From Flavobacterium fluvii (GTDB lineage Bacteria > Bacteroidota > Bacteroidia > Flavobacteriales > Flavobacteriaceae), in NCBI RefSeq assembly GCF_900129545.1, contig NZ_FQWB01000007.1, positions 124,001 to 188,000 on the forward strand: 64,000 bases of DNA. The letters run 5' to 3'. The stretch's first letter is position 1. Each line of letters begins with the position of its first letter. Positions 27,969 to 37,322 of this stretch are shown piece after piece. Under the pieces are notes generated by a model that did not search any database, was not told the origin of the DNA, and saw only the letters and a list, made by a program, of their open reading frames with translations. Position numbers and translations under genes: made by a program.

Positions 27969-28916
27969 ATGAGCTTTACCCTTCTTTCTTCACCTTTACA
28001 AGGATTTACCGATTTTCGTTTTCGAAATGCCCAAAACAAGCTTTTTGGAGGGATAGACACTTTTTATTCTCCCTACATACGATTGAACGGAAAATTGGTT
28101 ATAAAAGCATCTTACGAACGTGATTTGCTTCCCGAGAACAATGCTGGTTTAGAAGTGATTCCTCAAGTGATAACAAACGATGCCGACGAATTTTTGTTTG
28201 TGGCAAAATACGTTCGGGAACTGGGATATAAAGAATTAAACTGGAACTTGGGCTGTCCGTATCCAATGGTCACCAAATCCGGGATGGGTTCCGGTTTGAT
28301 TAAAAACACCGAACAAATCAACCACATTCTCGATAGAGCCCATTCTGAAACTGATATTATCGTGTCGATGAAAATGCGTTTGGGTTATGATACCACCGAA
28401 GAAATTCTGGATGTTTTACCAATTTTGGATACCTATCCCATCAAGAATATCGCCATTCACGCCCGTATCGGCAAGCAATTGTATAAAGGCGGTGTACATT
28501 TGGACGCATTTCAACACTGCATCGACAACACCAAACACAAACTGTATTATAACGGCGACATTAGTTCTGTGGCCAAATTTCACGAGATGCAGGAACGTTT
28601 CTCAAGCATTGACCACTGGATGATTGGAAGAGGATTAATTTCTGATCCTTTTTTGCCCAGCATGATAAGAAACAACACCCCGGAATATCCTAAAAACAAA
28701 ATGGAACTGTTCAGTGCATTTCACGATACTTTATATGCCATATACAGTGAATCCTTATCCGGACAAACCCATATATTGCTAAAAATGTATCATTTATGGG
28801 AATACTTTTCGACCACCTTTTCAAATCCGCATAAAGTATTGAAACAGATAAAGAAAGCGCAGAGTATCCGAAATTATGAAGCTGCAGTGGCGGCCATTTT
28901 CAAAAACGAGAAATAA
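27969..28916 (+). CDS. tRNA-dihydrouridine synthase family protein
   Basis: A 315-residue flavoenzyme of the Dus family, which reduces uridine to dihydrouridine in the tRNA D-loop with FMN and NADPH. Seen: the start SSPLQGFTDFRFR (FMN-binding), NWNLGCPYPMVTKSGMGSGL near residue 92 with the catalytic Cys, SMKMRLGYDTTEE near 137, IHARIGKQLYKGG near 160, and GRGLISDPFLP near 219. Closest in form to the DusC-like branch found in Bacteroidota. Which U is modified cannot be told. Confidence 0.9.
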   Translation: MSFTLLSSPLQGFTDFRFRNAQNKLFGGIDTFYSPYIRLNGKLVIKASYERDLLPENNAGLEVIPQVITNDADEFLFVAKYVRELGYKELNWNLGCPYPMVTKSGMGSGLIKNTEQINHILDRAHSETDIIVSMKMRLGYDTTEEILDVLPILDTYPIKNIAIHARIGKQLYKGGVHLDAFQHCIDNTKHKLYYNGDISSVAKFHEMQERFSSIDHWMIGRGLISDPFLPSMIRNNTPEYPKNKMELFSAFHDTLYAIYSESLSGQTHILLKMYHLWEYFSTTFSNPHKVLKQIKKAQSIRNYEAAVAAIFKNEK

Positions 28917-28917
28917 T

Positions 28918-28995
28918 TATAAACCATATAAGGCATATAAGTTTCATTTAAGGTATTTCTCTTGTATGAAACTTATATGCCTTATATGGTTTATA
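28918..28995. terminator. Perfect 30-bp inverted repeat between convergent genes
   Basis: The arm 28918-28947 and its exact reverse complement 28966-28995 (beginning ATGAAACTTATATGCC) enclose an 18-nt loop. The hairpin starts 2 bp after the dus stop and lies between dus (+) and the glutathione peroxidase gene (-). It would terminate both transcripts, but is longer and less G/C-rich than ordinary terminators, so it may instead be a mobile palindromic repeat. Confidence 0.6.
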
Positions 28996-29012
28996 TGGTA
29001 AAAAGAATAATA

Positions 29013-29579
29013 CTACCCTTTAATCCAATTCACTATTTCAGGATCGTTAGGCAGGGTTTTCGGAGAGATTACTTTTACCAATTCTCCTTTTTCATTCAAA
29101 AGATATTTCTGGAAATTCCATTTTACTTCTGAATCTTCCAGTCCGTTTTTGGCTTTTTGGGTAAGGAATTTATATACTTCATTTATGTCATCCCCTTTTA
29201 CCGAAATCTTGCCCATCATCGGAAAAGTCACTCCGTAATTCAATTGGCAAAAAGTGGCAATTTCCGCATTGGTTCCCGGCTCTTGCGAGGCAAAATTATT
29301 GGCAGGAAAGCCCACAATCACGAAACCCTTTGCAGCATATTCTTTATACAATGCTTCCAATTCCTTGTATTGTGGAGTCAATCCACATTTGGAAGCAGTG
29401 TTTACAATCATTATTTTCTTTCCTTTCAAGGAAGCAAAATCAAATGTTTCCCCTGACAAATCCTCCACTTTAAACTGGTAAATAGTCTGTTTTTTCATAG
29501 TTGTATTATCGTTTTGACCTTGACTTTGGATTGTCCACATAAGGAAAATTCCACAAGCAATACTAAATAGCTTTTTCAT
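29013..29579 (-). CDS. Glutathione peroxidase family protein, exported
   Basis: A 188-residue thiol peroxidase. A signal peptide-like N-terminus (MKKLFSIACGIFLMWTIQSQGQ) is followed by the GPx fold: IMIVNTASKCGLTPQYKELE with the peroxidatic Cys (not Sec), GFPANNFASQEPGTNAEIA (Gln of the tetrad) and VKWNFQKYLLNEKG with the Trp/Asn tetrad residues. It reduces hydroperoxides, probably in the periplasm with thioredoxin-like partners rather than glutathione. Confidence 0.92.
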   Translation of the reverse strand: MKKLFSIACGIFLMWTIQSQGQNDNTTMKKQTIYQFKVEDLSGETFDFASLKGKKIMIVNTASKCGLTPQYKELEALYKEYAAKGFVIVGFPANNFASQEPGTNAEIATFCQLNYGVTFPMMGKISVKGDDINEVYKFLTQKAKNGLEDSEVKWNFQKYLLNEKGELVKVISPKTLPNDPEIVNWIKG

Positions 29580-29721
29580 TGGTTTAATTTTTTTATAAAA
29601 ATAGTTAAAATGTTTTTTTTTAATACTAGAACGATTCCTAAAGTTTTTATAATATTAGAAAGTTCAATATTCTCAAACTATTGGGTTTCCAATACGATAA
29701 TGTCCAGTCCTGATACTAAAC

Positions 29722-29752
29722 AAAAAGGTTCAACTCAATGTTGAACCTTTTT
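29722..29752 (-). terminator. Intrinsic terminator of the ResB-CcsA gene
   Basis: AAAAAGGTTCAAC / GTTGAACCTTTTT, a 13-bp perfect stem with a 5-nt loop, lies just downstream of the ResB-CcsA stop at 29770. The flanking A/T runs allow it to work on both strands. Confidence 0.85.
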
Positions 29753-29769
29753 TGTTTGATTTGGTTATT

Positions 29770-32700
29770 TTACTTCTTGTAATATTTCCTGTATTTTGGA
29801 TAGGTAATCGCTCCAAATAAGGTGATTGCACCAAGTGATTGCCATATCCAGCTCAACGATTTTGCCTCTCCGCTGGCATAAGAATGCAAGCCGACCAAAT
29901 GGAAATTAACTCCAAAATAAGTGAACAAAATCGATACGAAAGCAAAGATACTCATCAGGTTAAATACCCATTTTCCCCTAAGTGAAGGCACGAAACGCGA
30001 GTGAATCACGAAAGCATACACCATAATGCTGATCAATGCCCATGTTTCTTTTGGATCCCAACCCCAGTAACGTCCCCAACTTTCGTTGGCCCATTGTCCA
30101 CCAAGGAAATTCCCGATAGTCAGCATAATCAAACCAACAGTTAACGCCATTTCGTTGATATATGATATTTCCTTGATATTCAATTCCATCTTGGCTTTGT
30201 TTTTTTCATTGGTAAACAAAATCAACAACAAGGAAACCACTCCCAAAATCATTCCCAAGGCAAATGGCCCGTAACTCGCCACGATTATCGCCACGTGAAT
30301 CATTAACCAATACGAATTCAAGACTGGCTGTAAATTACCAATTTCAGGATCAATCCAGTTCATGTAAGCCGCGGTCAAAATCATGGCAGCCACAAAGGCA
30401 GAGGAAGCCACGGTCAATTTTGATTTTCGGTCGAAAACCAAACCAAAAAACATGGTAGCCCAAGCCACGTAAATTATCGATTCATAAGCGTTGCTCCAAG
30501 GCGCGTGACCCGAAATGTACCATCGGGCTATCAAACCAATCGTGTGCAAACCAAAAAGCAAGCCGATAATAACATGCATAGTGTTGACCAAAATATTCAA
30601 TGATTTTCTTTCCTTGAATATTTTCAGGATGGTAAAAAAGAGCATCAACATTGCTGAATATATGTACCAATAAGGAAGTTTTTGGAACACGTCATATTCA
30701 TTATAAAGTATTTCCGAAGTGATTTTTTCTTCGCTTGGCCTCACTTTGCTACCATATTTTTTCTGGTAACCGTTAATGCTTTCCAATAATCCATCCGCTT
30801 GTTTGTAATCACCGGAAACTGATGCTTGCTCCAAGGCGGTAAAATACATGTGAAGAATATTTTGGGTATAAGTTCCCGCCATTCCTTTTAAACCGGCATG
30901 TTCCAGCTCTGGATAAGAAACCCATTTATTGTTGGCGTCATTCGGAATAGGGAAAATTTTCAAGATGCTTCCGCTCAAGGCAGCTTCCATTAAATTGACT
31001 TTTTTATCGGCTTCGATAAAATCCTTTTCAAATTGGTTTGGATTAGCAGTTTTGTATGCTCCTTCCAAATAAGGCGACAATTTGTAATTTCCGCTATTGT
31101 CAAAAAAGTCAATAAAAGCAGCGTATTTTTTATCGGCATCAATTCCAATAATCTTGCGAATACTGTCATTTCCTGACTTGATATAAATCATTGGAATTTG
31201 AACCCAAATGTTTCCGCCTTGTGTCATCGACAAAAACACTTGATCGGAATTCATCCCTTTATACGTATTCTCATGGCTCACTTTTCGCAATAATTCGGAA
31301 GAGAAAGTGTTGATGGGTTTCATTCTACCTCCAGCATCCTGAATAATTATCCTTCCAAATTTGGCTGCGTGAGCTTCAGATACTTTTCGTTTTTCAATTA
31401 TGGAATCCAATTGGTTTTGATTTAAAAAACGTCCATTGTGATTTTGGGCGAAAGCACCAAAACTCAAAAACAAAAGCAATAACGGCAGTAAATTTGCCTT
31501 TTTGGTTTTCACTACTTCCAATTTTCGTTTCAAATCAGCAAAACGGGAATGTTTGGTAAACAAGATCGACACCATGGCGAAAAACAACATAAAATAACCA
31601 ATATAAGTAATCAAAGTTCCCCAATAATCGTGGTTTACAGACAAGACAGTTCCCATTTCATCTGGATCGAAAGACGATTGAAAAAAACGATAACCTCCAT
31701 GATCCAAGATATTGTTCATGTAAATTCTGGCATCAAAAACCTCGCTTTTATCTCGAAGCGTAACTTGGCTTTCGAAAGATGAAAAACTTTTTTCGGTTCC
31801 AGGATATTTCTCGGCTATAAAATCATTCAGTTTTATACTGAAAGGCAATGTATATACTTTGTTTCCGTAGGTAAAAGTATAATCCAGTTTTCCTATTTTC
31901 ACGGATTTCGATTCTCCTGTTCTTCCTTTCGTGCCTATCAAGGTCAACGTTTTCTCTTGTCCTTCGGCGTTCAATTTCACGATTAAAGCATCGTTACCGT
32001 TCTTGGCCTTGTAATCATTTTTAGAATCATAACCAATCGTCCCTTTTACTGCAGGTTCCGGAAAAACGAAGCGCATTTCGCCTATGGAATACAACGAACG
32101 CATCATCAAGGTTTGCACACTGTCTTTGGTTACTTTACCCTGCAATTTGTCCGCCATTCGCATAAACTGTCCTTCAAAAGGGGTTTGAATCGTGGAAGTG
32201 TCTCCTTTTATGGTAATATTTATCGCACCAGCCGTGAACTTATTATATGAAAAAAGCGTGTTGTGAATGTTTTGAACTTCTCCCTCTTTCAAGAAATGTT
32301 CTTCACGACCACCTTCACCAGCTTCGACCAATTTTAAATAAAGACTGCCTTTAGCATCCGGTTTGATGACTTCTTTAGCTCCCATAATGAAGTTTTCGTA
32401 ATTTACTTCAAATTTGGTATCGGCAAAGTTCTCCGAAATGGAGAAATTGTTGTTGGTAACAGGCGAAAGCAACAATGGTTTTTCGAAAACTCGACGTCTT
32501 GTTTCGCCTTGGTATTCGCCATCCACAAAAAGAGTAAGGTACATCTTGTCGGAATAAAACACGTTTTCGGTATTACCTTCTCGAATAGGCATCATTCCTT
32601 CATAACTGATATAACGGGTAATAAATGCCCCGACAATGATGAAAACAAAAGACAAATGCAGCATCAGTGTTGCCCATTTTTCTTTTCTTAACAAGTTGTA

Positions 32701-32904
32701 GCGTTGGATGTTTCCTATAAAATTGATCATAAAAACCAACATAATCCCTTCAAACCACCAAGCATTATAGACCAAAATGCGGGCTGTATCAGTATTGTAT
32801 TTGCTTTCAATAAAAGTTCCCGCAGCCATTGCAATTGCAAAAGTCAGGAAAAGGATGGCCATTAATCGAGTGGAAAATAAAAAGGATGTTAATTTATTAT
32901 TCAT
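29770..32904 (-). CDS. ccsBA: Cytochrome c biogenesis protein, ResB-CcsA fusion
   Basis: A 1044-residue inner-membrane protein from the start at 32904 (MNNKLTSFLFSTRLMAILFL); the reading extending to 33021 adds an unlikely 39-residue leader. The N-terminal half is ResB/CcsB-like (four membrane helices and a large periplasmic domain). The C-terminal half is CcsA, with the haem-handling WWD motif SWGRYWGWDPKETWALIS near the end and conserved His in the flanking helices. It transports haem b to the outside and attaches it to apocytochrome c (system II). Needed for the CXXCH proteins at 36-43 kb. Confidence 0.93.
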   Translation of the reverse strand: MNNKLTSFLFSTRLMAILFLTFAIAMAAGTFIESKYNTDTARILVYNAWWFEGIMLVFMINFIGNIQRYNLLRKEKWATLMLHLSFVFIIVGAFITRYISYEGMMPIREGNTENVFYSDKMYLTLFVDGEYQGETRRRVFEKPLLLSPVTNNNFSISENFADTKFEVNYENFIMGAKEVIKPDAKGSLYLKLVEAGEGGREEHFLKEGEVQNIHNTLFSYNKFTAGAINITIKGDTSTIQTPFEGQFMRMADKLQGKVTKDSVQTLMMRSLYSIGEMRFVFPEPAVKGTIGYDSKNDYKAKNGNDALIVKLNAEGQEKTLTLIGTKGRTGESKSVKIGKLDYTFTYGNKVYTLPFSIKLNDFIAEKYPGTEKSFSSFESQVTLRDKSEVFDARIYMNNILDHGGYRFFQSSFDPDEMGTVLSVNHDYWGTLITYIGYFMLFFAMVSILFTKHSRFADLKRKLEVVKTKKANLLPLLLLFLSFGAFAQNHNGRFLNQNQLDSIIEKRKVSEAHAAKFGRIIIQDAGGRMKPINTFSSELLRKVSHENTYKGMNSDQVFLSMTQGGNIWVQIPMIYIKSGNDSIRKIIGIDADKKYAAFIDFFDNSGNYKLSPYLEGAYKTANPNQFEKDFIEADKKVNLMEAALSGSILKIFPIPNDANNKWVSYPELEHAGLKGMAGTYTQNILHMYFTALEQASVSGDYKQADGLLESINGYQKKYGSKVRPSEEKITSEILYNEYDVFQKLPYWYIYSAMLMLFFTILKIFKERKSLNILVNTMHVIIGLLFGLHTIGLIARWYISGHAPWSNAYESIIYVAWATMFFGLVFDRKSKLTVASSAFVAAMILTAAYMNWIDPEIGNLQPVLNSYWLMIHVAIIVASYGPFALGMILGVVSLLLILFTNEKNKAKMELNIKEISYINEMALTVGLIMLTIGNFLGGQWANESWGRYWGWDPKETWALISIMVYAFVIHSRFVPSLRGKWVFNLMSIFAFVSILFTYFGVNFHLVGLHSYASGEAKSLSWIWQSLGAITLFGAITYPKYRKYYKK

Positions 32905-33099
32905 CTGTAAGAAATTACGTTTTATTAAAGTGTTACAAAAGTACTTATAATTGTTGAGTTTCAGATTCTCAAAATTGTTAATTAAATCCAAAAATAAGGG
33001 TTTTTGAATTTTACAAACCAAAACTTAACCATAATTTATTTTTAAAATTCAATTGTACCACAATGCATTAGTTTTTATTTTTTTCGTTAATTTTGGCAT

Positions 33100-33861
33100 A
33101 TGATTAAAGTGATTATTATTGGTTCTGGAAATGTTGCCCAACATTTGATTAAAGCTTTCGACAAAAACAAAAAAATCGAAGTGGTTCAAGTGTTTTCAAG
33201 ACAAAAAGAAGCAGTCGCCCACCTACTCGATTCTCCTAAAATTACCGATAATTTCAATGATTTAAAGGACGCTGATTTATATGTCATTGCCGTTTCCGAC
33301 GATGCCATTGCTGCTGTTTCTTCACAATTGCCTTTCGAAAACAGACTGGTAGTGCACACTTCCGGTAGTGTTTCTTTAGAAGCTTTGGATAAAAAGAATA
33401 GAAACGGAATTTTTTACCCTCTACAAACTTTTTCAAAAAAAGCCGAAGTCGATTTTAGCAAAATTCCCATTTGTCTGGAAAGTGAAAAGGAAACCGATTT
33501 TGAATTCTTGAAAAAAGTAGCCGAACTAATTTCCCAAAAAGTCTATAAAATAAATTCCGGACAGCGAAAATCTTTGCATGTTGCAGCAGTTTTCGTGAAT
33601 AATTTCGTGAATCAACTGTATCAAATGGGCAATGAAATTTGCATCGAAAACGATGTGCCTTTCGATGTCCTGAAACCCTTGATTCAAGAAACGGCAAACA
33701 AGGTCATGACCCTTTCTCCAAAAGATGCGCAAACTGGACCCGCCATCCGCAACGACCAGAAAACCATCGCTGCCCATTTGGATTTTTTAAAGGACGAAAA
33801 TCAAAAAAACATTTATAAAATACTAACACAATCCATACAAAACAATGGCAAGAAGTTATAA
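33100..33861 (+). CDS. Rossmann-fold protein with DUF2520
   Basis: A 253-residue cytosolic protein. The N-terminal NAD(P)-binding fold begins IKVIIIGSGNVAQHLIKAF (GxGNxA type), and the C-terminal DUF2520 helical domain carries SLHVAAVFVNNFVNQLYQMG. It resembles ketopantoate/ProC-like dehydrogenases, but the substrate is not known. Its stop overlaps the next gene by 17 bp, so it is translated together with the KdsC-like phosphatase. A TAATTTTG at 33088-33095 lies directly before the ATG. Confidence 0.85.
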   Translation: MIKVIIIGSGNVAQHLIKAFDKNKKIEVVQVFSRQKEAVAHLLDSPKITDNFNDLKDADLYVIAVSDDAIAAVSSQLPFENRLVVHTSGSVSLEALDKKNRNGIFYPLQTFSKKAEVDFSKIPICLESEKETDFEFLKKVAELISQKVYKINSGQRKSLHVAAVFVNNFVNQLYQMGNEICIENDVPFDVLKPLIQETANKVMTLSPKDAQTGPAIRNDQKTIAAHLDFLKDENQKNIYKILTQSIQNNGKKL

Positions 33862-34372
33862 AGAGATAATGAACGACATCACCACTTTTGTCTTTGATGT
33901 CGATGGCGTACTGACCGACAGTTCCGTTTTCGTGACCAATGAAGGTGAAATCTTGCGAACGATGAATATTCGCGATGGTTATGCGATGAAAGCAGCCGTA
34001 GAAAGCGGTTACAATGTTTGCATCATTTCCGGCGGAAGCAACGAAGGCGTTCGGGTACGGTTGAGAAATTTGGGGATTACCGACATCCATTTAGGAAGTC
34101 CCGACAAAGTGGAAACTTTTAAAGAGTATATCGAACTTTACGACATAAAACCGGAACAAGTATTGTATATGGGCGACGACATTCCAGATTATCACGTGAT
34201 GAAACTTGTAGGATTGCCTACTTGCCCACAAGATGCAAGTCCTGAAATCAAATCCATTTCCCGTTATATTTCACACAAAAATGGAGGAAAAGGCGCCGCT
34301 CGTGACGTAATCGAACAAGTGATGCGAGTGCATGAAAAATGGACAACCCACTTTGATGGAAAACTGGATTAA
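33845..34372 (+). CDS. KdsC-like HAD phosphatase
   Basis: A 175-residue HAD-superfamily phosphatase of the KDO-8-phosphate phosphatase (KdsC) subclass, which lacks a large cap domain. Motif I is FVFDVDGVLTD, motif II IISGGSNEGV, motif III near PDKVETFKEYI, and motif IV YMGDDIPDYHVM. It would yield free KDO for lipopolysaccharide, although related enzymes act on other sugar phosphates. It overlaps the DUF2520 gene. Confidence 0.88.
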   Translation: MARSYKEIMNDITTFVFDVDGVLTDSSVFVTNEGEILRTMNIRDGYAMKAAVESGYNVCIISGGSNEGVRVRLRNLGITDIHLGSPDKVETFKEYIELYDIKPEQVLYMGDDIPDYHVMKLVGLPTCPQDASPEIKSISRYISHKNGGKGAARDVIEQVMRVHEKWTTHFDGKLD

Positions 34373-34427
34373 ATAATTTCAGTCGCAGGGGGCACTGAAA
34401 AATAAACACTAAAAATAATAAATCATA

Positions 34428-35081
34428 ATGACACAAACCGTAATATTTGACATGGATGGCGTAATCGTGGATACGGAACCCGTTCACAGCTATGCTTATT
34501 TTCAACATTTTACCGAATTGAAAATTGATGTTTCCAAAGACATGTTTACTTCCTTTATGGGAAATTCAACTCGAAACACCTTCCAAAAACTAAAAGAATT
34601 ATTCCCGATTGATGATGAAGTGGAAGATTTAATCCAAAGAAAAAGAACTATTTTCAATGATGCTTTCGACAACAAAGAAGATTTATACTTAATAGAAGGC
34701 GTCGAAAAATTAATACAGGATTTACACGGAAACGGCATGCAATTGATACTCGCTTCCTCGGCGGCAAAAGTAACCATTGACCGCGTTTTCAAACGGTTTA
34801 ATTTGCATCAATATTTTACCCATATCGTGAGTGGAGAAGATTTCCCCCATTCAAAACCACATCCAGCCATCTTTGAACATGCCGCAACTTTGTCTGTTGC
34901 GCCAAAAGAAAATTGCATCATCATAGAAGACAGCACCAACGGTATCAGAGCTGCAAAAGCGGCCGGCATTTTTTGCGTGGGTTACAACAGCGAAAATTCG
35001 AAACTACAGGATTTGTCTTTGGCAGACGTGGTGATAAATCATTTTGACGAATTGAGTTTTGATTTGATTTCGAAATACTAA
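34428..35081 (+). CDS. HAD family hydrolase, beta-phosphoglucomutase-like
   Basis: A 217-residue HAD protein with a C1-type helical cap. Motifs: FDMDGVIVDTEPVHSYAY (I), LILASSAAKV (II), SKPHPAIFE (III) and IIEDSTNGIRAAKAAG (IV). The Asp two residues after the nucleophile and the EP/H pair fit the beta-phosphoglucomutase/phosphatase group. The substrate is a sugar phosphate of unknown identity. It follows the KdsC-like gene by 55 bp. Confidence 0.88.
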   Translation: MTQTVIFDMDGVIVDTEPVHSYAYFQHFTELKIDVSKDMFTSFMGNSTRNTFQKLKELFPIDDEVEDLIQRKRTIFNDAFDNKEDLYLIEGVEKLIQDLHGNGMQLILASSAAKVTIDRVFKRFNLHQYFTHIVSGEDFPHSKPHPAIFEHAATLSVAPKENCIIIEDSTNGIRAAKAAGIFCVGYNSENSKLQDLSLADVVINHFDELSFDLISKY

Positions 35082-35154
35082 TTCCAAATTAAGGTTTAAT
35101 TAACGTTTTTGAATACTTGAATTTGTAATTTTGAACGAATCTAAATTTTAAACC

Positions 35155-36000
35155 ATGAAAAAAATACTATTTGTATTGGCCATGATGATTGCCAATTACG
35201 CCATTGAAGCACAAGTAAAAGCACCTCAAGCAAGTCCAAAATCAACATTGAGCCAAGTTGTTGGTTTAACCAATGTTGAAATTGTTTATTCCAGACCAAG
35301 CGCAAAAGGCAGGAATGTATTCAATAATTTAGTGCCTTTCGGTAAATTATGGAGAACTGGTGCCAACGAAAACACAACTATCTCCTTTAGCGATGATGTC
35401 GTTATAGACGGCAAGACATTGCCAAAAGGAAAATATGCTTTATATACCACTCCGAGAGCGGACAACTGGGAAATAATTTTCTACACTGCCACTGATAATT
35501 GGGGAAATCCAGAAACATGGGACGAAACAAAAGTAGCTTTAAAAACAACTGTTAAATCGGAGCATTTAGAGAAATTTGTAGAAAGTTTCACCATCGGAAT
35601 CAACAATCTGGACAATAATTTTGCCCACTTGGAAATATCTTGGGAAAACACATTTGTTGCCCTAAAATTTGATGTTCCAACACAGAAAACGGCAATGGGA
35701 AGTATTGAAAAAACCTTGGCCGGACCTAGTGCCGGAGATTATTTTTCTGCCGCCCAATATTTTTACCAATCCAACGGAGATTTGACAAAAGCCTTGACCT
35801 ATGTTGACAAAGCCTTGGACATAAATCAAGACAAACCGTTTTTTTACTATAGATTAAAATCGTTGATTCAAGCCAAGCAAGGCGATACAAAAGGAGCAAT
35901 CGAAACAGCCAAACTATCTCTTGTAGCTGCTGAGGCCGCTAAAAACCAAGATTATGTAAAGATGAACAAAGACAGTATTGCCGAGTGGAGCAAGAAATAA
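35155..36000 (+). CDS. DUF2911 secreted protein with C-terminal TPR-like region
   Basis: A 281-residue protein with a signal peptide (MKKILFVLAMMIANYAIEAQ). DUF2911 covers about residues 28-180 (VEIVYSRPSAKGRNVF, FGKLWRTGANENTTISFS). The C-terminus shows a helix-turn-helix repeat of TPR type (ALTYVDKALDINQDKPFFYY, ending GAIETAKLSLVAAEAAK). Probably periplasmic; function unknown. A TAATTTTG at 35126-35133 is a possible -7 element. Followed by a clear terminator. Confidence 0.85.
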   Translation: MKKILFVLAMMIANYAIEAQVKAPQASPKSTLSQVVGLTNVEIVYSRPSAKGRNVFNNLVPFGKLWRTGANENTTISFSDDVVIDGKTLPKGKYALYTTPRADNWEIIFYTATDNWGNPETWDETKVALKTTVKSEHLEKFVESFTIGINNLDNNFAHLEISWENTFVALKFDVPTQKTAMGSIEKTLAGPSAGDYFSAAQYFYQSNGDLTKALTYVDKALDINQDKPFFYYRLKSLIQAKQGDTKGAIETAKLSLVAAEAAKNQDYVKMNKDSIAEWSKK

Positions 36001-36023
36001 AATATCTTTAAAAATTACAATAG

Positions 36024-36051
36024 AATCCTGTTTGTCTTGGCAAACAGGATT
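36024..36051 (+). terminator. Intrinsic terminator of the DUF2911 gene
   Basis: AATCCTGTTTG / CAAACAGGATT, a perfect 11-bp stem with a 6-nt loop, is followed by TTTTT. Confidence 0.9.
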
Positions 36052-36254
36052 TTTTATTGTTTAGAAGTTGAGAGAAATCCAGATTGCATTTTAAGATACT
36101 TAGCATTTTTTTTGCCAACATCGAGTACTTCGAGGTCAAAGCCAAGATGCTTGAGGAGTCCTTTTCTCAACTGCTTTATGAAATACAATATAGTAATCCA
36201 TAAAATCTAAAACAGCATGATTTCATTACTAATAAGACTCTCAAATTATGATAC

Positions 36255-36291
36255 AAAAAAAGGGTTTGAAAAAACTTCAAACCCTTTTTTT
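36255..36291 (-). terminator. Intrinsic terminator of the NrfD/cytochrome operon
   Basis: AAAAAAAGGGTTTGAA / TTCAAACCCTTTTTTT forms a 16-bp stem with a 5-nt loop just downstream of the cytochrome c stop. Confidence 0.9.
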
Positions 36292-36309
36292 ATTAAAAGC
36301 TTAAAAAAA

Positions 36310-36729
36310 CTATTTTTTAAAAGTTCTCATATAAGCAGTTACTTGCCAAAGTTCTGCATCACTTAACTTTTCTTTAAATGAAGGCATTGGTTTTCTACCA
36401 ATTTTTGTTTTGTAGAAAATTGCTCCATCAGACAATGATTGAAATTCTTTTGATGAGAAATCACCGCAAGAAATATCAATTTTTGCTGCTTTTGATCCAT
36501 CTCCAAGACCTTTAACCCCGTGACAAGATTTACAATCTCTTGCCCAAATTTCTTTTCCAGCAGCAATAGCCGATGCATCACCAGCTTTTACAGTGCTTTT
36601 TTTCGCAGCATCTGCAGCAGGAACTTTCCATTCTTTTCCTTTAGGTTTTGCTTGTGCATTAGTGTTTTGAGTGAACGACAAGGCTGCTAAAACAGCTAGC
36701 CCAAAAAGGATTTTTTTCATGTTTTTCAT
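36310..36729 (-). CDS. Periplasmic monohaem cytochrome c
   Basis: A 139-residue class I cytochrome c. A signal peptide (MKNMKKILFGLAVLAALSFT...NAQA) is followed by the haem site CKSCH at residues 66-70 and a probable Met axial ligand in RKPMPSFKEKLSD. The C-terminal helix LSDAELWQVTAYMRTF is typical. Soluble periplasmic electron carrier. It is last in the four-gene operon FeS-NrfD-181 aa-cytochrome and would take electrons from the NrfD complex. A start three codons later (36720) is equally possible. Confidence 0.9.
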   Translation of the reverse strand: MKNMKKILFGLAVLAALSFTQNTNAQAKPKGKEWKVPAADAAKKSTVKAGDASAIAAGKEIWARDCKSCHGVKGLGDGSKAAKIDISCGDFSSKEFQSLSDGAIFYKTKIGRKPMPSFKEKLSDAELWQVTAYMRTFKK

Positions 36730-36769
36730 AATTTAATTGTTGTTTTAATGTTTGATTTAATTGTTAATT

Positions 36770-37315
36770 TTAATTTGCGCTTCCTAAGCGTTTAATTTTA
36801 AATACTTGTAATACTGCGTATATCAAAAATCCCCATACTAAGCCAATAACTAATAAAGAGGATACAATAAAATAGATTGGAGCTGCATTTCTCCCAGCTG
36901 ATATTGAACGTTCCTTTACATTTGAGTTATCACTAACAACTACCGTACCCCAATTTACTTCACCGCTTGCTTCGGCATTCATGTAAACTTCGTCATCCGA
37001 TATATTAGCAAATATAAATAATTTTCCATTACGAGATGGAATATCCTGGGGAACTTCAAAAGTAGCCACACCAGTTGAATCTGTGGCAATTGCATCGCCC
37101 ACAGGCAAATTGCTGTACAAGCGTTTCACCGATAATTTTACACTTACATCCTTTACGGGAACACCGTCTGAAACCACCAATGCTTTACAAACATTCAAAG
37201 AATCAACTTTTTCAAAAGTCAAAGTGATTTTTGCTTCTTTATCCTGTGCAAATGAAGTTGCCATTGAAAACAACAACATAAAGCAGGTTACCATAAACCA
37301 GTTACAATTTTTCAT
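36770..37315 (-). CDS. Periplasmic protein with C-terminal membrane anchor, NrfD operon
   Basis: A 181-residue protein with a signal peptide (MKNCNWFMVTCFMLLFSMATSFAQ), a periplasmic beta-sandwich-like part (residues ~27-140; KITLTFEKVDSLNVCKALV and FEVPQDIPSRNGKLFIF) and one transmembrane helix near the end (IYFIVSSLLVIGLVWGFLIY). No haem or Fe-S motif. It sits 8 bp after the NrfD gene, so it is probably an accessory or assembly subunit of that complex. I do not recognise the family. Confidence 0.75.
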   Translation of the reverse strand: MKNCNWFMVTCFMLLFSMATSFAQDKEAKITLTFEKVDSLNVCKALVVSDGVPVKDVSVKLSVKRLYSNLPVGDAIATDSTGVATFEVPQDIPSRNGKLFIFANISDDEVYMNAEASGEVNWGTVVVSDNSNVKERSISAGRNAAPIYFIVSSLLVIGLVWGFLIYAVLQVFKIKRLGSAN

Positions 37316-37322
37316 CTCTGAA

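Larger units (their letters stand above)
36001..36309. other. Convergent intergenic region with two terminators
   Basis: No gene is seen. The DUF2911 terminator (36024-36051) and the cytochrome operon terminator (36255-36291) lie at its ends. The ~200 bp between them hold no ORF with a plausible start. Confidence 0.7.

Noticed and set aside
29013..29579. Possible selenocysteine in the glutathione peroxidase
   Set aside because: The active-site codon reads as Cys (SKCGL) and the frame has no internal TGA.
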